NCBI GenBank assembly: GCA_963971285.1
Contig: OZ020256.1
Coordinates: 746,501-810,500 of the forward strand
Origin: Astropecten irregularis
Taxonomy: Eukaryota; Echinodermata; Asteroidea; Paxillosida; Astropectinidae
Length of the DNA stretch: 64,000 nucleotides
Direction of reading: 5' to 3'
Each line of letters begins with the position of its first letter. Position 1 is the first letter of the stretch. The position numbers were made by a program, and so were the translations under genes. The notes under the pieces were generated by a model. The model was not told where the DNA came from. It made no database searches and saw nothing but the letters and a program-made list of their open reading frames with translations. Of this stretch, positions 62,886-64,000 are shown one piece after another.

Positions 62886-64000
62886 TATACACATTAAGAT
62901 TAGAACAAAGAGGGGGACGGGGGCAAAGGAGAATAATTTTTAATTATAGGAATGTTTATGGACTTATCTTATTCAGTTAGCAAGTGGTAATAAATTTCAA
63001 ACTACATTGAAATTAAATTCTGATTGAGATCATTTTGAGTGTCTGTTATCATGTACTTAAAGAGAGGGCGTCCTTAAAAGAAAATCACTATGTACATCGA
63101 CGGGTCTCATTTATTGGGACAAAGGCTCACACAGCACCAAGCATTTTCAGCATTTGAAATTTATTCATCAAGTAGTCCACAGAAAAGGCCCTACCACACA
63201 AATTACAGAAAATTCTTTCTTTCCTTAATATTCCTGTCAGACAATGTAGCAGTTATTGTCAGTGGAATGAAAGATTCATTTCACACATGACACAAAATGC
63301 TACACTTTCCTTAGTCTTTACAACATGCTGTTGGACACTGTTCCAGTCATTGCCAAATGTTGTCATGAGTGGACATTACTAATTGAAATAGATTTGATAG
63401 CCTCAACTTCAAGTTAAAGGAGGTGAATTATCCATGAGTAGAGGATATTAATTCCACAGATGTTTCCCTTGACTGGAAAAGGTTTCAATAACTTCAGCAA
63501 AGAAGTTATTTTAGAAGCTCCTAGCTATGGGTCATGGTGACTGAGAAATGAAGTAATCTGCACAGGCTCTACATTCAAATTTCTCTCCACACCTAAATTC
63601 TGACTGATTATTTGTTGTCATTATTTTGTTGTTATCACATTCTCCTGAGAAGGTCTCCTTAATTACAAGTGAGAAGTAACTTGCACAGAGATCAAGGGTT
63701 ATCCTCCATCATTGGGACAAAGCACAAGACATTGACACCATGTCAAAATATCCACAATTTTCTAATTCACCACTGGGAATACAAGAGAATACACATAGCA
63801 CTCATGCTGTTACAGGTGTTGGAGACATAATCATCTGCACAGGTCCAACAAAACTCAATATTAATCCACATCAATCCAATCCACCCAATCTACTGGATTG
63901 TGAAGGCTCAATGGCACATCAGTGCTCCAGACACATACTTTTCAATACTTCGCAGTTAAAAAAAGTTATCTGCCTTATCAGCAAGTTCTAATAAATTTCA
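62886..64000. other. Window end, no gene recognised
   Basis: AT-rich sequence. No coding exon, RNA gene or repeat is supported in this stretch. Confidence 0.5.

Noticed and set aside
1..64000. CRISPR arrays, operons or other prokaryotic systems
   Set aside because: The genes have introns and animal domain architecture; the tandem repeats lack the repeat-spacer pattern.

Overview
The window is nuclear DNA of a metazoan: interrupted genes with GT-AG introns, AT-rich introns, tRNA-derived SINEs and many inverted-repeat elements. The proteins are deuterostome-like. The palindromic TAGGCCTAACGTTAGGCC-type motif, the two-GPCR tandem and the repeat types suggest an invertebrate deuterostome, most likely an echinoderm; the species cannot be told from the sequence alone. 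The six multi-exon protein-coding genes whose exons were assembled by eye all give an uninterrupted reading frame whose summed exon length is a multiple of three.

Layout. 1-2969: no recognised gene. 2970-7282: two intronless, tandemly duplicated rhodopsin-family GPCR genes; the second has lost several activation microswitch residues. 9614-13889 (+): DELE1, the mitochondrial stress relay with Sel1 repeats. 16250-19906 (-): HPF1, the PARP1/2 cofactor, here with an N-terminal PBZ zinc finger and an acidic linker. 20305-22342 (+): MRPL22, head to head with HPF1 across about 400 bp. 24044-24605 (-): a two-exon secreted cysteine-knot-like peptide precursor that I do not recognise. 27314-33009 (+): PRCP, lysosomal Pro-X carboxypeptidase. 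34709-39680 (-): WBP4, a spliceosomal WW protein whose start codon is split by an intron. 40230-53418 (+): an Sfmbt-type Polycomb protein (FCS finger, four MBT repeats, a 3.2-kb lysine/serine/proline-rich exon and a SAM domain), head to head with WBP4. 53419-64000: no convincing gene, but several tandem and inverted repeats.

The genes are ordinary housekeeping and signalling genes that show no joint pathway. The accessory content is rich: a four-copy fold-back family, a 1685-bp hAT-like element with an exact 8-bp target duplication in WBP4 intron 1, a 203-bp hAT-like element nested inside another palindromic element, a 435-bp near-perfect palindromic element with TA flanks, and an inverted pair of 16-bp-unit minisatellites in a PRCP intron. 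The most notable protein-level points are the cysteine-knot precursor, the PBZ-HPF1 architecture, the FCS-4MBT-SAM protein and the microswitch-less GPCR.
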